DNA from: Bifidobacterium bombi DSM 19703
GTDB lineage: Bacteria > Actinomycetota > Actinomycetes > Actinomycetales > Bifidobacteriaceae
Assembly (NCBI RefSeq): GCF_000737845.1
Contig: NZ_ATLK01000002.1
Location: 186,006 to 250,005, forward strand
Reading direction: 5' to 3'
DNA: 64,000 nucleotides
How positions within the stretch are numbered: position 1 is the stretch's first letter; the number at the start of each line of letters is the position of its first letter. Shown piece after piece: positions 14,405 to 24,257 of this stretch. A program made the translations under genes and the position numbers. A model generated the notes under the pieces. It saw only the letters and a program-made list of their open reading frames with translations, had not been told where the DNA came from and searched no databases.

Positions 14405-15123
14405 TGGTCATTGGTTCAATGAGGCAGGGTGGAACTGCTGAGTAAGCGAGTATGTCATAAAGCTCAATGAAGCGATTGTATTGGGCCTAGTAAGGCCTCG
14501 CTGGAAGTCATCCGGCGCAGTAGTTTTTGGGTTCCTTCAGCGCGGTCCTGAATGTGGCCCAGCTGCAGCTGATCGCTAATATTTCGGACAATGTTCGTAA
14601 TGGGTCCAGTGATCGGCGATTCAAAGCCGTTTGTGTAGCTGCTGCTTTTTATTCGCATGGCTTTTATTGTCCTCGATGTCTTCATTGTGATGACTGTTTC
14701 GGCATGCTGCACCTTTGTCTGCTTGCGCTATGAATACGGCTTTCCATTCATATTTTATTCCTGAAGAGCTGCAGCCAGAGGATTCTGGATTAATTGTTAT
14801 GCCTTACACGCCGCTGGATGGGTGTTGATTTTGTTTCCGCCGTTTTACGAAGACCGGAAGCGATGATCGAGTGTTGACATAAGTGTGTCGCATGGATCTG
14901 TATGTAATCGTAAGGAGGCGTTTCTAGTGGGTGCGCATGGATATCCGCCGGAGCATGCCAGTGACGTGAGGCCCGCACAAGGAGTGACGCAGATGAGCGA
15001 ACACGCGTGATGTTCGCTTCCAGGACGCTTCGCACATAGGTCGTGAGCGCAAACGCGGGGCGTGATTCGGCGGTTCTTTCCCGTATACTGGAGGTTGGAA
15101 CATCTCCAAGGAAACGAGGCATC
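14405..15123. other. Decayed intergenic region before galE
   Basis: About 720 bp with no intact gene. It includes a hydrophobic broken frame at 14640-14760 and the short frame at 14730-14828 described separately. AAGGAAACGAGG before 15124 is the galE ribosome site. GC rises to core level by about 15030, marking the edge of the accessory block. Confidence 0.5.
14730..14828 (+). pseudogene. Possible degenerate relative of peptide C
   Basis: A 32-residue frame ends EELQPEDSGLIVMPYTPLDGC. Aligned with the peptide C tail (EEAQIQSGSLIVLPYAVYQV) it shares EE, Q, SG and LIV-x-PY. The DNA is clearly diverged, so a shared protein pattern would mean old homology. There is no signal peptide in frame, though a hydrophobic stretch sits just upstream in another frame. 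Chance resemblance is possible. Confidence 0.25.
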
Positions 15124-16143
15124 ATGACAACGATTCTGGTTACCGGTGGAGCCGGCTACATCGGCACGCACACCGACATTGAACTGATGAACAAAGGCTA
15201 TGACGTCGTAACGGTGGACAACTACGGCAACTCCTCGCCCGAGGCGTTGGACAGGGTCGAGCAGATCACCGGCAGGAAGGTAGTGCGCTATGACGGTGAT
15301 GTGCGCGACGAGGCGCTGATGGACCGCATCTTCACCGAGAACAAGATTGACTGGGTCATCCACTTCGCCGGACTCAAGGCGGTGGGCGAGTCCGTCGCCA
15401 AACCGATAGAGTATTACGACAACAATCTGTACAGTACTTTGGTGCTGCTCAAGGCGATGCGTAAGCATGACGTCAGAAAGATCATCTTCTCCTCGTCCGC
15501 GACCGTCTATGGCGACCCACAGTCCCTTCCCCTGACGGAGGAGAGCCCCACGGGCGGCACCACCAACCCGTACGGCACGTCGAAGCTGTTCCAGGAGCAG
15601 ATCCTGCGCGACGTGTATGTTTCCGACGATTCCTGGACCATCGTCCTGCTGCGGTACTTCAACCCTGTCGGCGCACATGAGTCCGGGCTTCTGGGTGAGG
15701 ACCCGAAGGGCATCCCCGCCAACCTCACTCCATACATCGCCAAGGTCGCGCTCGGCGAACTCAAGGAGGTGCAGGTGTATGGCGACGACTACGACACCCC
15801 GGACGGCACCGGTGTGCGCGACTACCTCCATGTGGTCGATCTCGCCAAGGGCCATGCCGCGGTCATCGACCATGTAAAATCGACCGGCGTATACACCTAC
15901 AACCTCGGCACCGGTCATGGGTACTCCGTGCTTGAGGTCATCAAGGCCTACGAAAAGGCCGCCGGGCATACGATTCCCTACGTCATCAAGCCCCGCCGTC
16001 CCGGCGACGTGGCGGCCTGCTATGCGGACTGCTCCAAGGCCGCCCGTGAACTTGGTTGGAAGGCCGAGCTTGGCATCGACGAGATGGCGCAGTCCTCGCT
16101 CAACTGGCAGACCAAGAACCCGAATGGCTTTCGTAAGGACTGA
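15124..16143 (+). CDS. galE: UDP-glucose 4-epimerase
   Basis: 339 residues, normal length. It interconverts UDP-glucose and UDP-galactose in the Leloir pathway, in the cytoplasm. The N-terminal NAD motif is GGAGYIGTH at about residues 8-16, the catalytic Ser is in SSSATVYG, and the Tyr/Lys pair is in YGTSK. FNPVGAHESG and a C-terminal substrate region (KPRRPGDV) complete the short-chain epimerase pattern. The start ATG 15124 follows AAGGAAACGAGG. In bifidobacteria this enzyme also feeds galactose from lactose and host glycans. Standalone gene closed by a strong terminator. Confidence 0.95.
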   Translation: MTTILVTGGAGYIGTHTDIELMNKGYDVVTVDNYGNSSPEALDRVEQITGRKVVRYDGDVRDEALMDRIFTENKIDWVIHFAGLKAVGESVAKPIEYYDNNLYSTLVLLKAMRKHDVRKIIFSSSATVYGDPQSLPLTEESPTGGTTNPYGTSKLFQEQILRDVYVSDDSWTIVLLRYFNPVGAHESGLLGEDPKGIPANLTPYIAKVALGELKEVQVYGDDYDTPDGTGVRDYLHVVDLAKGHAAVIDHVKSTGVYTYNLGTGHGYSVLEVIKAYEKAAGHTIPYVIKPRRPGDVAACYADCSKAARELGWKAELGIDEMAQSSLNWQTKNPNGFRKD

Positions 16144-16217
16144 TTTCGGAGAATATCAGGATAAATCGATTTTTTTGATTTCGTACTGAATGCGTGCAGC
16201 CGCTTCGCTGCCTGTAG

Positions 16218-16260
16218 AAACGATCGGGAACGGTGGGGCTGCCAATGTTCCCGATCGTTT
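16218..16260 (+). terminator. Terminator after galE
   Basis: Perfect 14-bp inverted repeat AAACGATCGGGAAC (16218-16231) and GTTCCCGATCGTTT (16247-16260) with a 15-nt loop. The 3' arm ends in TTT. Confidence 0.8.
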
Positions 16261-16486
16261 GTCGTCTGTTTTAGGGAGTCGATCTTTGCCTTGCGTACTG
16301 GCCGACTCTTCTTTTGCGCGTTATGCATGCTGTTCAACAATGTGATTGCTGGGGATTGGCATTAGGCCTTGCCGGATAATAGACTTAAAGTACACATGGA
16401 CGAAAGCACGGCGCCTGCTTTGTTGGGTTGGGAGCAGCTTTCGTCATAGCGATGGGCAGTGCGTCAGATACGAAGGGAAGGCCGTG

Positions 16487-17464
16487 ATGGCTGAGGATGA
16501 CGAGATTCGGCAGAACGACGACAACGAAGGCGAAGACGCCGATCGGCAGGAGTCGAGTCGCTCTGATGGCGAACGACGGAATGATGTGAGCCAAGAAGCT
16601 GACGGCAAGCATGATGGCGGAAGGAACGGAGGCCGTGATGGTCACAGCGATCACGCCGTCTCAGGTAAGGACGATGCTCAAGGTTCGAAGGCCCCGGATG
16701 TGTCAGTGCCGTATGAGTTCAACATCGATGACCTTTTCCCCTCCGGTGTGCCGGATGACCTGCCTGATTCCACGGATCCCGAGGGGCTTGACGGTTCGAA
16801 CGGCACTACGGATGGTTCGAATGCCCATGGTGCGGAGCTTGGTGAAGGCTGGGATGCCGAGTCGCATGGGTTGTCTGACGGAGCCGCCCAGGACTCCGGC
16901 GAGGGCGCAATCGGAGCCGACGATGACCTCGAGCGGTTCGAACGCGAATTTGGAGGCACGCCGGGCGACGACTTTGATGATGAACTCGCCGGGTTGCTTG
17001 GAAACAAGGCCAAGACGGCCATACTCATCACCCGTCTGGTCTCGGCCGATCTTTTGGCGGCCTTCTGCCACTTGGCCGACATCTCAGCCGACTGCCTGGC
17101 CGATTCCAAAGGCGCCATCGCGGTGCTACGCAATCTGGACGGTGACGCTCCCGAAGCCGCGGCCAGGGACCTGACCACGGTAGTGCAGGACATGCCCGCA
17201 ATTTTGTGCGTCAATCGTGCTGATAAACTCGAATCGACCTTGTATGTGGCCGGCAAGGCCACCGAGCAGAAGTTCCCGCCGCCAATCCTGTTCGAGTTCG
17301 CTCCGGCGTTCGTCGAAGATCTGGAACTGGGGGTCTGCGATGTGCGCGAACTCAGGATCAAAGGTGAGACCGTGGTTGATTCGGCGGATCTGGACCGCAG
17401 GAAAGCTATGAAGATCATCGCCGGTCATATCAAGTTCCGCAAGGGAAGGCCGAACATCGAATAG
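16487..17464 (+). CDS. Acidic protein with conserved C-terminal domain, unknown
   Basis: 325 residues from ATG 16487 (GAAGGGAAGG upstream), preferred over upstream starts. Residues 1-165 are very acidic and of low complexity (Asp, Gly, Glu, Ser; for example EGLDGSNGTTDGSNAHGAEL), probably disordered. Residues 170-325 form a compact domain: NKAKTAILITRLVSADLLAA, a segment DMPAILCVNRADKLESTLYV, then strands and KGETVVDSADLDRRKAMKI. It sits just upstream of hisA and may be co-transcribed. I recognise no family; the conserved part could bind a partner protein. Codon use matches the core. Confidence 0.7.
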   Translation: MAEDDEIRQNDDNEGEDADRQESSRSDGERRNDVSQEADGKHDGGRNGGRDGHSDHAVSGKDDAQGSKAPDVSVPYEFNIDDLFPSGVPDDLPDSTDPEGLDGSNGTTDGSNAHGAELGEGWDAESHGLSDGAAQDSGEGAIGADDDLERFEREFGGTPGDDFDDELAGLLGNKAKTAILITRLVSADLLAAFCHLADISADCLADSKGAIAVLRNLDGDAPEAAARDLTTVVQDMPAILCVNRADKLESTLYVAGKATEQKFPPPILFEFAPAFVEDLELGVCDVRELRIKGETVVDSADLDRRKAMKIIAGHIKFRKGRPNIE

Positions 17465-17554
17465 CTTTCCGAACGTATCCCTGGCCATTCGTACGTCCGT
17501 TCCGACGATGACAGGGTCTGCGCCGGAACGGACGTGTAGTGGAGAAGGTGTCAT

Positions 17555-18277
17555 ATGTTGACGTTGCTTCCTGCGGTGGATGTGCGTGGCGGCAAAGCGG
17601 TCATGCGCCAAGGTGCTTCGGGTATGGATTGTGCAAGCCCTGTGCAGATCGTGCGCGCATACGTGGACGAGGGGGCCACTTGGATTCATCTGGTTGATTT
17701 GGATGCGGCTTTCGGTACAGGTGACAATCGTTCGTTGCTGAGCGCAATCATCCGTGGGCTGCATGGAAGGGTCTCAATAGAGCTGTCCGGTGGCGTGCAC
17801 GACGAGGAAAGCCTCGCCGCCGCGATCGGTGCTGGTGTCCAACGGGTCAATATCAGCACTGCGGCGCTCGCCGACATGCCTTGGGTTGTGCAGGCGTTGC
17901 ATCGGCATGGTGGGAGTCTGGCCGTGTGCCTCGATGTGCGGGGACGTACTCTGTCGGCTCGTGGCGGCGCGTATGAGGGCGGTGATGTGTTTGACGCTCT
18001 GGACAAGCTGGATGATGCTGGGTGTTCGCGTTATATCGTCACCGATGTGGCGCACGACGGTATGATGAACGGTCCCAACATGGCTCTGCTGCGCGGCGTG
18101 GCTTCGCACACCACGGCCCATGTCACGGCTTCCGGTGGTATCGCCGGTCTCGAAGACCTGCGCACGCTCAAAGAGCTTAGCGAAGGCGAATGTCCGAATC
18201 TCGACGCCGTGATTGTGGGCAAGGCTCTGTACGCGGGTGCCTTTACATTGGCTCAGGCGCTGAAAGCGGTGCGGTGA
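17555..18277 (+). CDS. hisA: Phosphoribosyl isomerase (HisA; PriA-type in actinobacteria)
   Basis: 240 residues, a full (beta/alpha)8 barrel. It opens MLTLLPAVDVRGGKAVMRQG with the catalytic Asp in AVDVRGGK. The other conserved pieces are HLVDLDAAFGTGDN, ELSGGVHDEESL, the second catalytic Asp in YIVTDVAHDGMMNGPN, and TASGGIAGLEDL near the phosphate site. It isomerises ProFAR to PRFAR in histidine synthesis. Many actinobacteria lack a separate trpF and use this enzyme (PriA) for both histidine and tryptophan; whether that applies here cannot be told from the window. ATG 17555 follows GGAGAAGG. Confidence 0.92.
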   Translation: MLTLLPAVDVRGGKAVMRQGASGMDCASPVQIVRAYVDEGATWIHLVDLDAAFGTGDNRSLLSAIIRGLHGRVSIELSGGVHDEESLAAAIGAGVQRVNISTAALADMPWVVQALHRHGGSLAVCLDVRGRTLSARGGAYEGGDVFDALDKLDDAGCSRYIVTDVAHDGMMNGPNMALLRGVASHTTAHVTASGGIAGLEDLRTLKELSEGECPNLDAVIVGKALYAGAFTLAQALKAVR

Positions 18278-18344
18278 GCGGCCATTAGTTGAGACCGGGT
18301 TTCGCTTCACCTTAATGTAATACTCGTGTGGAATAATCAAAAGC

Positions 18345-19682
18345 ATGGATAAACAACAGGAATTCGCCCTGCGGACGGTTGAAGAGCGGGATATTCGATT
18401 CATTCGCCTATGGTTCACCGATGTGCTGGGGACGTTGAAGTCCGTGGCCATCGCGCCTGCAGAGCTGGAGGACGCCTTCAACGAAGGTCTTGGCTTCGAT
18501 GGGTCTGCGATTGAAGGCATGACAAGGGTTTCGGAAGACGATATGATTGTCCGCCCTGATCCCTCCACCTTCCAACTGCTGCCGTGGCGAGGGGAGAGCC
18601 AGGGCACGGCGCGCATGTTCTGCGACGTGCTTACCCCTGACGGCGAGCCGAGTCTGGGCGATCCACGGCGTGTGCTAAAGAAGGAGCTGGCGAAGGCCAA
18701 GGAAAAAGGCTTCACGTTTTATGTGCATCCTGAAATCGAGTTCTACCTGTTCAAACAGCAGGAGGACTGGAGCCAGCCACCGGTTCCCATCGACCAGGGC
18801 ACTTATTTCGACCACGTTCCGCGTAGTTCAGGCATGGATTTCCGCCGTGCTGCCGTGAACATGCTCGAGCAGATGGGCATTTCCGTGGAATACTCCCACC
18901 ACGAGGTCGGGCCGGGGCAGAACGAGATCGACCTGCGGTACGCCGACGCTTTGGTGAGTGCTGACAACATCATGACCTTCCGCACGGTGGTCAAGGAGAT
19001 ATCGCTGGAGCGTGGCATCCACGCCAGCTTCATGCCCAAACCGTTGACCGATCAGCCGGGTAGCGGCATGCACACCCATCTGAGTCTGTTTGAGGGCGAT
19101 GCGAATGCCTTCTATGAGCCCGGCCAGGAATTCAACATGTCGCTTGTGGCGCGTCAGTTCGCTGCGGGCGTTCTCTATCACGCCGCTGAAATCAGCGCCA
19201 TCACCAATCAGTATGTCAATTCGTACAAGCGTCTATGGGGTGGTGCCGAGGCGCCGAGCTACGTGTGCTGGGGGCATAACAACCGGTCGGCGCTGCTGCG
19301 TATCCCGCAGTACAAGCCCGGCAAGGAGAATTCGGCGCGTATGGAGTACCGGGCACTCGATCCGGTGACCAACCCGTACCTCGCGTTCTCGGTACTGCTG
19401 GCGGCCGGGCTTGATGGTATCGAACAGCAGATGACCCTTGGAGACCCCACCTCGGACGACGTGTGGGGTCTCACCGATGAGGAGCGCAAGGCCATGGGCA
19501 TCGAACCATTGCCGGCGTCTCTTGAGGAGGCCATCAAGGTCATGGAGAAGTCCGATTTTGTGGCTAATGTGGTCGGGGAGCATGTCTTCGAGTATTTCCT
19601 GCGCAACAAACGCAAGGAATGGTCGGATTACAGCCATCAGGTCACCGCATACGAGCTCAGCCGTTTCCTGCCTACACTGTAG
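18345..19682 (+). CDS. glnA: Glutamine synthetase, type I
   Basis: 445 residues. It makes glutamine from glutamate, ammonia and ATP. Conserved blocks: GFDGSAIEGMTRVSEDDMIV, ATP/metal site VHPEIEFYLF, NEIDLRYADAL, MPKPLTDQPGSGMHTHLSLF, and NRSALLRIPQYKPGKENSAR ending in EYRALDPVTNPYLAF. At 445 residues and without the NLYDLPPE adenylylation loop of the beta subtype, it matches the GlnA2/alpha-like form of actinobacteria, so regulation by adenylylation is unlikely. Single gene 67 bp after hisA, with its own probable promoter in that gap. Confidence 0.95.
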   Translation: MDKQQEFALRTVEERDIRFIRLWFTDVLGTLKSVAIAPAELEDAFNEGLGFDGSAIEGMTRVSEDDMIVRPDPSTFQLLPWRGESQGTARMFCDVLTPDGEPSLGDPRRVLKKELAKAKEKGFTFYVHPEIEFYLFKQQEDWSQPPVPIDQGTYFDHVPRSSGMDFRRAAVNMLEQMGISVEYSHHEVGPGQNEIDLRYADALVSADNIMTFRTVVKEISLERGIHASFMPKPLTDQPGSGMHTHLSLFEGDANAFYEPGQEFNMSLVARQFAAGVLYHAAEISAITNQYVNSYKRLWGGAEAPSYVCWGHNNRSALLRIPQYKPGKENSARMEYRALDPVTNPYLAFSVLLAAGLDGIEQQMTLGDPTSDDVWGLTDEERKAMGIEPLPASLEEAIKVMEKSDFVANVVGEHVFEYFLRNKRKEWSDYSHQVTAYELSRFLPTL

Positions 19683-20171
19683 ACGGCAGTGTTCAGATTC
19701 GATTAGGTATAGGTTTTCTCCAAACCGAACGGTCTGTTGCACGAAAGGTCTGCGTATGCCTCTCGGGGAGAGGACGCGTGCGGACTGAATTTATCCGACT
19801 CAAGTGGTTCTGAGACGGTATGTAGGGATATGTTCGGCTTGGTTCCTGCTTTGTGCGGGTAGCTTGCGGTTCTTTGACGAGGCCGGATTTGAGATTTGCG
19901 TGGCAGGGTTCGCTCTGTTTGGTGAGCTTTGTATTGCAGCTGGATTGAAGTTGCATGGCACGGCTCGCCCTGTTGGATTGGAATCAAGTGGCACGGCCCT
20001 CTCTGTTGGATTTGTTCTGCGGAATCTGCTCGGTGAATGTTGGACAATCGTGTCCGTTCAACTGAACTCGCTAGGTTCAAATGAACCTTTCCCGGCTCGC
20101 GCCCGATGTCGTGGTTCCGTACGGTTTCATCGCCTCGACCTTGCATGGGGTGCAACGGGGCGACACAATTG
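19683..20171. other. Gene-free region, G/T-rich on the plus strand
   Basis: About 490 bp between two converging genes. Frames on both strands are low-complexity and none looks like protein. An imperfect direct repeat (TGGCACGGC..CC.TGTTGGATT) occurs at 19954-20012. Confidence 0.5.
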
Positions 20172-21104
20172 CTATTTCCTCGGATCGCCGAACCAATTGG
20201 CATAAATCAGGGCAAAATTGCGGTTCCCATAGGCGGAGCATGAATCGCCTTCGCCGAAGCCTGCCCTAAGCGCCGCATCATTCGGCTGATAAGGGGTGTA
20301 GTTATACAGCAACGCGGTAGCGGAGTTGGAGATGTAGACCTGTGTGCCCCCGCAGGCCGCATTCGGGTTGAACTGCACATAATTGAGGTCGTTCGGATGA
20401 TAGCGGTACTGGTCGTTGTGCTTTTGATAATACTTGAAGCGTTTCGCCGCGCCGAACACCTGTCGGAAGAAGCCGGCGTATTTCGGGTCGCACTTGGCGT
20501 CGTCCGGGCAGCTTAACCCCATCGCCGCCTTGAACTGGAATTCCGTTCCTGGATTGGGAGAGACCAGGTGCTGCTCCTTTTGCAGCACGGTGATGAGTAC
20601 TGCGGGGCTCACTCCACATGCCTGCGCGGATTTGTATATGATCGTTCCGGCGCTTTCCTTACCGCCGCTTTGGTACGCCTCGCACAGGTCGTCCGACGCG
20701 ATGTTCTCGGTGTCGAAGGTGCGTGCCGCAAGACAGTCGGAAGATGCGCAGCTGCGCTTGGGGTTCGTGATGAAGGCATTGATTTCGGCCTCGTTCATCG
20801 CGTCGGCGTTGAAGAACTGCTCGTCGGAGATGATGTTTCCTGGGTTGAAATCATACTCCTGAGCCAGTTGTGCCTGACGCTGCTTGGCCTCCTTGACTTC
20901 GACATGCCATTGCACCACCCGTATCAAGCCCATCACTAAAGCCAGGACGCAGATCGTCGCCAGAATGCCCGCGAAAACCGAACCCACACGTTTGATGGGA
21001 CCCGATCGATGCCAGTAGCGTTCCAAGGGGGCGAAATAGGAACCACGCTTGCCAGTTCGTTTGCCGGTGTTGGTTCGTTTCCCGTTGTTACGTCCAGATG
21101 CCAT
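20172..21104 (-). CDS. Membrane-anchored cell-envelope protein with lysozyme-like fold signature
   Basis: 310 residues from ATG 21104. A basic N-terminus (GRNNGKRTNTGKRTGKRG) precedes one membrane helix at about 43-63 (VFAGILATICVLALVMGLIR); the rest is extracytoplasmic. The outer domain has paired Cys (RSCASSDCL, SCPDDAKC) and the helix AQACGVSPAVLITVLQKEQHLVS, followed by FKAAMGLSCPDD. This spacing resembles goose-lysozyme/transglycosylase-like domains in actinobacterial secreted proteins, with the Glu of QKEQ as possible catalytic residue. C-terminal NRNFALIYANWFGDPRK is well ordered. It may act on peptidoglycan, but I am unsure. Convergent with glnA. Confidence 0.65.
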   Translation of the reverse strand: MASGRNNGKRTNTGKRTGKRGSYFAPLERYWHRSGPIKRVGSVFAGILATICVLALVMGLIRVVQWHVEVKEAKQRQAQLAQEYDFNPGNIISDEQFFNADAMNEAEINAFITNPKRSCASSDCLAARTFDTENIASDDLCEAYQSGGKESAGTIIYKSAQACGVSPAVLITVLQKEQHLVSPNPGTEFQFKAAMGLSCPDDAKCDPKYAGFFRQVFGAAKRFKYYQKHNDQYRYHPNDLNYVQFNPNAACGGTQVYISNSATALLYNYTPYQPNDAALRAGFGEGDSCSAYGNRNFALIYANWFGDPRK

Positions 21105-21427
21105 ATATTCGATGATACTCCGCTTTGACTACGTCAGAGGTGAATGATGACGGTTGAGGGTGGAACTCATGCACATGGTGAAACTGATGCATATAAGCGT
21201 TGCTATTTGTGAGGGTTTGCGGCACTTTTCGTGGCGGTTTGGAGGCCGAGCCCTGTACGGATGTGGATGGTTCGGTGGCTGTTGCTGCGCTTTGTGACGG
21301 TTTGCGGCAGCTTCTGCAACCGATTCGCTTTGTGTGGATTGTGCTTGACACATGGTGCTGTGTCTCGACACTATTCTGCGGGGCAGCGTGGCGGCTAGAC
21401 TGAAAGCAGTTTTCGAAGGGGGATGCC

Positions 21428-22102
21428 ATGAATGCACAGGAAACCGAAGGAACGCGCCCGGGCGACGGCGCTCAAGGTGCAAAGGTCTGCGGTGCCGGTA
21501 CACGTTCCGTTTCAGGTGCGAGCGGTGGCAGGCTGGTCGTGCTTACCGGTCCCACCGCCGTGGGCAAGGGAACCGTCGAGGCCGCACTGTGCAAAGCACA
21601 TCCCGAGGTCTGGGTCTCGGTGTCGGCTACCACTCGTGGTCCGCGCCCCGGTGAGGTGGATGGTAAGAATTATTGGTTCATGAGTGAGGCCGAGTTCCTG
21701 GACAAGGAGCGCGCCGGCTGGTTCTTGGAGACGGCGACCGTCCACGGTATGGCGCACTACGGCACACCGCTGCAGCCTGTACTTGACCATTTGGCGAAGA
21801 ACATCCCCACGATTTTGGAGATCGACCTGCAAGGCGCACGCCGGGTGCGTCAGCGTGCTGCGGAACTGGGGCTGGAGATGGTGTCGGTGTTCATCGCGCC
21901 ACCGAGCTACGACGAGTTGGTGAAGCGGCTGGTCGGGCGTGGCACGGAGAATGAGGAGCAGCGCAGACGCAGGCTTGAGACCGCGAAGGTGGAACTCGCC
22001 GCAGAGTCCGAGTTCGACGTGACCATCGTCAACGACGAGGTGCCCCATGCTGCCGCCGAGCTGTGGGATGTCATCGCGAAGGAATACGGGCTGCTTGAGT
22101 GA
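21428..22102 (+). CDS. gmk: Guanylate kinase
   Basis: 224 residues. It phosphorylates GMP to GDP. The P-loop is GPTAVGKGT at about residues 40-48, the GMP-binding segment is [20 protein letters not shown] with the usual Arg and Tyr, and the lid contains [12 protein letters not shown]. The first 30 residues (Gly/Ser-rich, before GRLVVLTG) extend beyond the family's usual start; in-frame alternatives are not clearly better. The end [21 protein letters not shown] is standard. In bifidobacteria it is grouped loosely with rpoZ and metK as here, with ilvD inserted on the other strand. Confidence 0.93.
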   Translation: MNAQETEGTRPGDGAQGAKVCGAGTRSVSGASGGRLVVLTGPTAVGKGTVEAALCKAHPEVWVSVSATTRGPRPGEVDGKNYWFMSEAEFLDKERAGWFLETATVHGMAHYGTPLQPVLDHLAKNIPTILEIDLQGARRVRQRAAELGLEMVSVFIAPPSYDELVKRLVGRGTENEEQRRRRLETAKVELAAESEFDVTIVNDEVPHAAAELWDVIAKEYGLLE

Positions 22103-22312
22103 GTTCGGGTTGCTGGAGTGAGTTCGACGTCGTACGGTCAAATTTTCATGCCAACGGTATTTCGGGTTTGGCTGTTTCTGAGATTACTGTGAATCATCTG
22201 TTCTGCTGACCTGTGTTGCTGAATTTGGCGGGCATGTCGAATCCGGCCACCTGCACATTGATGAGCCCGATTTCAGGTATGTGAAATCTGCAAAGGAGCC
22301 ATAGGAGTACGG

Positions 22313-22352
22313 CTGCAAGGTGAGGTGTTGGGATTACTGCGTCACCTTGCAG
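22313..22352. terminator. Perfect 11-bp inverted repeat between gmk and ilvD
   Basis: CTGCAAGGTGA (22313-22323) and TCACCTTGCAG (22342-22352). It lies between two convergent genes. No T tract on either side, so termination is possible but weakly supported. Confidence 0.35.
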
Positions 22353-22397
22353 GTATCGTTTGGGTGAGTCCTGGTCAATGTAGCAGGCTTGGACTTT

Positions 22398-24257
22398 TCA
22401 CGCCAAACCGCTGAGCTTGTTGATGAGATCGGGGTCGCGGGTGGCACCCTTGTCGGCGGAGCGCGCGAAGGCGGCGTAGGCTTTGAGTGCCAGGGACACC
22501 TTGCGGTCGCGATGCGCCACGTAGCCGTCTCCCGCTTCGAGTTCACGCCTGCGCTGTTCGAACTGCTCGTCCGTCAGCTCCACATTGATGCTGCGTGCGG
22601 GGATATCGATGTCGATGATGTCGCCGTCACGAATCAGAGCGATTGGACCCTTGTTTGCTGCCTCTGGAGCCACGTGCCCGATTGACAGGCCGGAAGAACC
22701 GCCTGAATAGCGCCCATCGGTGATCAGCGCTACGTCCTTGCCGATGCCCTTGCCCTTCACGAATGATGTGGGATAGAGCATCTCCTGCATGCCCGGCCCG
22801 CCTTTGGGACCTTCGTAGCGAATCACCAGCGCCTCGCCCTTCTTGAGCTTGTCGCCGAGGATCACGTCCACCGCCTGTTCCTGGGATTCGACCACTCGCG
22901 CCGGTCCGTGGAACTTCCAGATGTTCTGCGGCACGCCCGCGGTTTTTACCACGCAGCCGTCGGGTGCCAGGTTGCCGCGCAGTATGGCGAGTCCGCCTTC
23001 CGTCACGGCTGGGTGCTCGATGTCGTGGATCGCGCCGTTCACGCGGTCGGTGTCTAGGTCGTTGGAAAGCGTTTCGTGGGTGAAAGGCTCCGGCGAGGTG
23101 ATATGGCCGGGCGCCGCACGGTACAGTTCCTTGGCTTCAGGCAGACAGCTGCTGCGCATGATGTCCCAGTCGTTCAGTTTGGCCTGCAACGTGGGGTAAT
23201 CCACGGAATGCACATCCTGATTGAGCTTGCCCGCGCGGTCGAGCTCGCCCAGAATGCCGCAGATGCCGCCGGCGCGGTGCACGTCGGGAATCTCCCAATC
23301 CCCCGATGGGCTGGCCTTGCAGATGCACGGCACAGTGTGGCTGATGCGCTCGATGTCGTCGAGCGTGAAGTCAACGTCAGCGCTCTGCGCCGCCGCAAGA
23401 ATGTGCAAGACCGTGTTGGTGGAGCCGCCCATCGCCACGTCCATGGTCATGGCGTTCTCGAAGGCGTGCTTGGTGGCGATGCAACGTGGTAGCACGCTTT
23501 CGTCGTCTTCGTCGTAGTAGCGGTGTGCCAGTTGCACTGCCATCCTGCCTGCCCGCTCGAAGAGCTGCCTGCGGTATCCGTGCGAGGCTAGCGTCGTGCC
23601 ATTGCCGGGAAGTGCGAGACCCAGAGCCTCGGTCAGGCAGTTCATCGAATTCGCCGTGAACATGCCGGCGCATGATCCGCAGGTGGGGCAGACCGTCTTT
23701 TCATAAGCGAGCAGATCCTCGTCGGAGACGTCATCGTCGGCGGAGGCGTACATGACGTCAATCAGATCCGTCGTCTGCGTGGTGCCGTCCGAAAGCGTGG
23801 TCTCGCCGGCCTCCATGGGGCCGCCGGACACGAATATGGTCGGGATGTTGAGCCGTAAAGCCGCCATGAGCATGCCGGGCGTTATCTTGTCGCAGTTGGA
23901 GATGCAGATCAGAGCGTCGGCGCAGTGCGCGTTGACCGAGTATTCGATGGCATCGGCGATGATGTCACGACTCGGGAGGGAATACAGCATGCCGGTGTGG
24001 CCCATGGCGATGCCGTCGTCCACGGCGATCGTGTTGAACTCACGGGGGATGCCGCCCGCCTCTTTCACCGCATTCGAAACCACACGCCCCACTTTGTTGA
24101 GGTGCACATGTCCAGGCACGAATTCGGAGAACGAGTTGGCGATGGCGACGATGGGCTTTCGACCAAGGTCGTCCCCGGCGACGCCGGCGGCGCGATAGAG
24201 TGCCCGGGCTCCGGCGAACATGCGGCCGGTCATGATGTTATGTGAGCGCATTTGCAT
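22398..24257 (-). CDS. ilvD: Dihydroxy-acid dehydratase
   Basis: 619 residues, full length. It dehydrates dihydroxy-isovalerate and its homologue in valine, leucine and isoleucine synthesis. Iron-sulfur ligands are visible as the Cys in [12 protein letters not shown] and in [18 protein letters not shown], the family signatures. C-terminal [20 protein letters not shown] forms the active-site region. ATG 24257 starts [14 protein letters not shown]; an in-frame ATG follows two codons later. It is alone on its strand and convergent with gmk. Confidence 0.95.
   Translation of the reverse strand: MQMRSHNIMTGRMFAGARALYRAAGVAGDDLGRKPIVAIANSFSEFVPGHVHLNKVGRVVSNAVKEAGGIPREFNTIAVDDGIAMGHTGMLYSLPSRDIIADAIEYSVNAHCADALICISNCDKITPGMLMAALRLNIPTIFVSGGPMEAGETTLSDGTTQTTDLIDVMYASADDDVSDEDLLAYEKTVCPTCGSCAGMFTANSMNCLTEALGLALPGNGTTLASHGYRRQLFERAGRMAVQLAHRYYDEDDESVLPRCIATKHAFENAMTMDVAMGGSTNTVLHILAAAQSADVDFTLDDIERISHTVPCICKASPSGDWEIPDVHRAGGICGILGELDRAGKLNQDVHSVDYPTLQAKLNDWDIMRSSCLPEAKELYRAAPGHITSPEPFTHETLSNDLDTDRVNGAIHDIEHPAVTEGGLAILRGNLAPDGCVVKTAGVPQNIWKFHGPARVVESQEQAVDVILGDKLKKGEALVIRYEGPKGGPGMQEMLYPTSFVKGKGIGKDVALITDGRYSGGSSGLSIGHVAPEAANKGPIALIRDGDIIDIDIPARSINVELTDEQFEQRRRELEAGDGYVAHRDRKVSLALKAYAAFARSADKGATRDPDLINKLSGLA

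Noticed and set aside
21129..21503. Minus-strand frames upstream of gmk
   Set aside because: They arise from G/T-rich DNA and lack start signals; this is the gmk upstream region.
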